Assembly: GCA_009885445.1 (NCBI GenBank)
Contig: VFKQ01000256.1
Location: forward strand, 1 to 5,080
Source of the DNA: Anaerolineaceae bacterium
Lineage (GTDB): Bacteria; Chloroflexota; Anaerolineae; Anaerolineales; Villigracilaceae
Direction of reading: 5' to 3'
DNA length: 5,080 bases
The notes below the pieces were generated by a model, which was not told the DNA's origin, searched no databases, and worked only from the letters and a program-made list of their open reading frames with translations. Positions within the stretch are counted from its first letter, which is position 1; the number at the start of each line of letters is the position of its first letter. This document shows, piece after piece, positions 4,835 through 5,080 of this stretch. The position numbers were made by a program, and so were the translations under genes.

Positions 4835-5050
4835 ATGCTCCCCGACCTGGCCCTCAGAGATACCGTCCACATGCGCAAGGCTCACCCGTGCGGATCGTTC
4901 GATTGGCGGGTCACCCGCCTCGGGGCCGATATCGGTCTCGAATGTCTCGCGTGCGGACGGCGCGTCATGCTCACCCGTCGCGAACTTATTCGCCGCGCAA
5001 AAAAAGTCACGCCTGCTGAATCAAAAAATCAAAACAACGCCGATGAATAA
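4835..5050 (+). CDS. DUF951 family small cysteine-containing protein
   Basis: A 71-residue protein of the DUF951 family, usually about 60-70 residues. The core pattern is clear: LRDTVHMRKAHPCGSFDWRV (7-26), then TRLGADIGLECLACGRRVML (27-46) and TRRELIRRAKKV. Cys19 in HPCGS and the CxxC pair Cys37/Cys40 could bind a metal such as zinc. The beta-rich domain and basic C-terminal half (RRELIRRAKK) suggest nucleic acid or ribosome contact, but no function is established that I know of. The tail after residue 58 is polar and probably disordered. The start is supported by the family N terminus and the promoter placed to begin transcription at the ATG. Its stop overlaps the next gene's start by eight bases, which suggests an operon. 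Confidence 0.9.
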   Translation: MLPDLALRDTVHMRKAHPCGSFDWRVTRLGADIGLECLACGRRVMLTRRELIRRAKKVTPAESKNQNNADE

Positions 5051-5080
5051 AAAAGCGCACGTCCTCTTTCTTTTCTCCGA
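5043..5080 (+). CDS. Start of a downstream gene, possibly a glycosyltransferase (runs off the right edge)
   Basis: From the ATG at 5043 a frame stays open to the edge and reads MNKKAHVLFLFS (12 codons). It overlaps the DUF951 stop by eight bases. A short basic N terminus followed by a hydrophobic beta strand, VLFLFS, is how monogalactosyldiacylglycerol synthase-like glycosyltransferases begin before their SDTGGGH motif, and the next partial codon (GA) would allow Asp. Twelve residues cannot prove this; a transporter is another option. No Shine-Dalgarno sequence precedes it, so translation would rely on coupling to DUF951. Confidence 0.5.
   Translation, partial: MNKKAHVLFLFS

Overview
The window has moderate GC and reads as a bacterial chromosome, most likely a member of the Chloroflexota (Anaerolineae-type). 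That placement is an inference. It rests on the small DUF951 protein, an APT-like phosphoribosyltransferase of a type I know from Firmicutes and Chloroflexi, short GC-rich palindromic repeats between genes, and a strong TATAAT box that implies a leaderless mRNA. No 16S rRNA or other taxonomic marker is present.

Layout. (1) Bases 1-1130 hold a minus-strand genome-maintenance/translation pair, yebC followed by ruvC. ruvC runs off the left edge and only its N-terminal 81 codons are visible. A perfect 14-bp palindrome sits between them, exactly where the ruvC ribosome binding site should be. (2) Bases 1130-2390 are a looser, more AT-rich accessory stretch. It contains an orphan small membrane protein on the minus strand, then a divergently transcribed type II toxin-antitoxin pair on the plus strand. 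The antitoxin is intact. The RelE/ParE-type toxin is broken by a single-base (-1) frameshift. Two palindromic repeats lie next to this module. (3) Bases 2391-3971 carry a DinB/YfiT-like metalloprotein and a complete class 2 dihydroorotate dehydrogenase (pyrD), separated by a hairpin. (4) Bases 3972-4645 are a convergent gap followed by a minus-strand purine-type phosphoribosyltransferase. (5) The divergent gap 4646-4834 contains a direct repeat / palindrome / direct repeat arrangement and a promoter whose predicted start site falls on the ATG of a DUF951 gene. (6) The last 38 bases begin a gene overlapping the end of DUF951, possibly a glycosyltransferase.

Functionally this is mostly housekeeping: Holliday junction resolution (ruvC), translation support (yebC), pyrimidine synthesis (pyrD) and nucleobase salvage (the phosphoribosyltransferase), with one small accessory insertion. 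I do not see a convincing undescribed multi-gene system. The items most worth a second look are the frameshifted toxin with its candidate slippery heptamer, the palindromic repeats placed at translation or transcription start regions, and the repeat cluster between the phosphoribosyltransferase and DUF951 genes.
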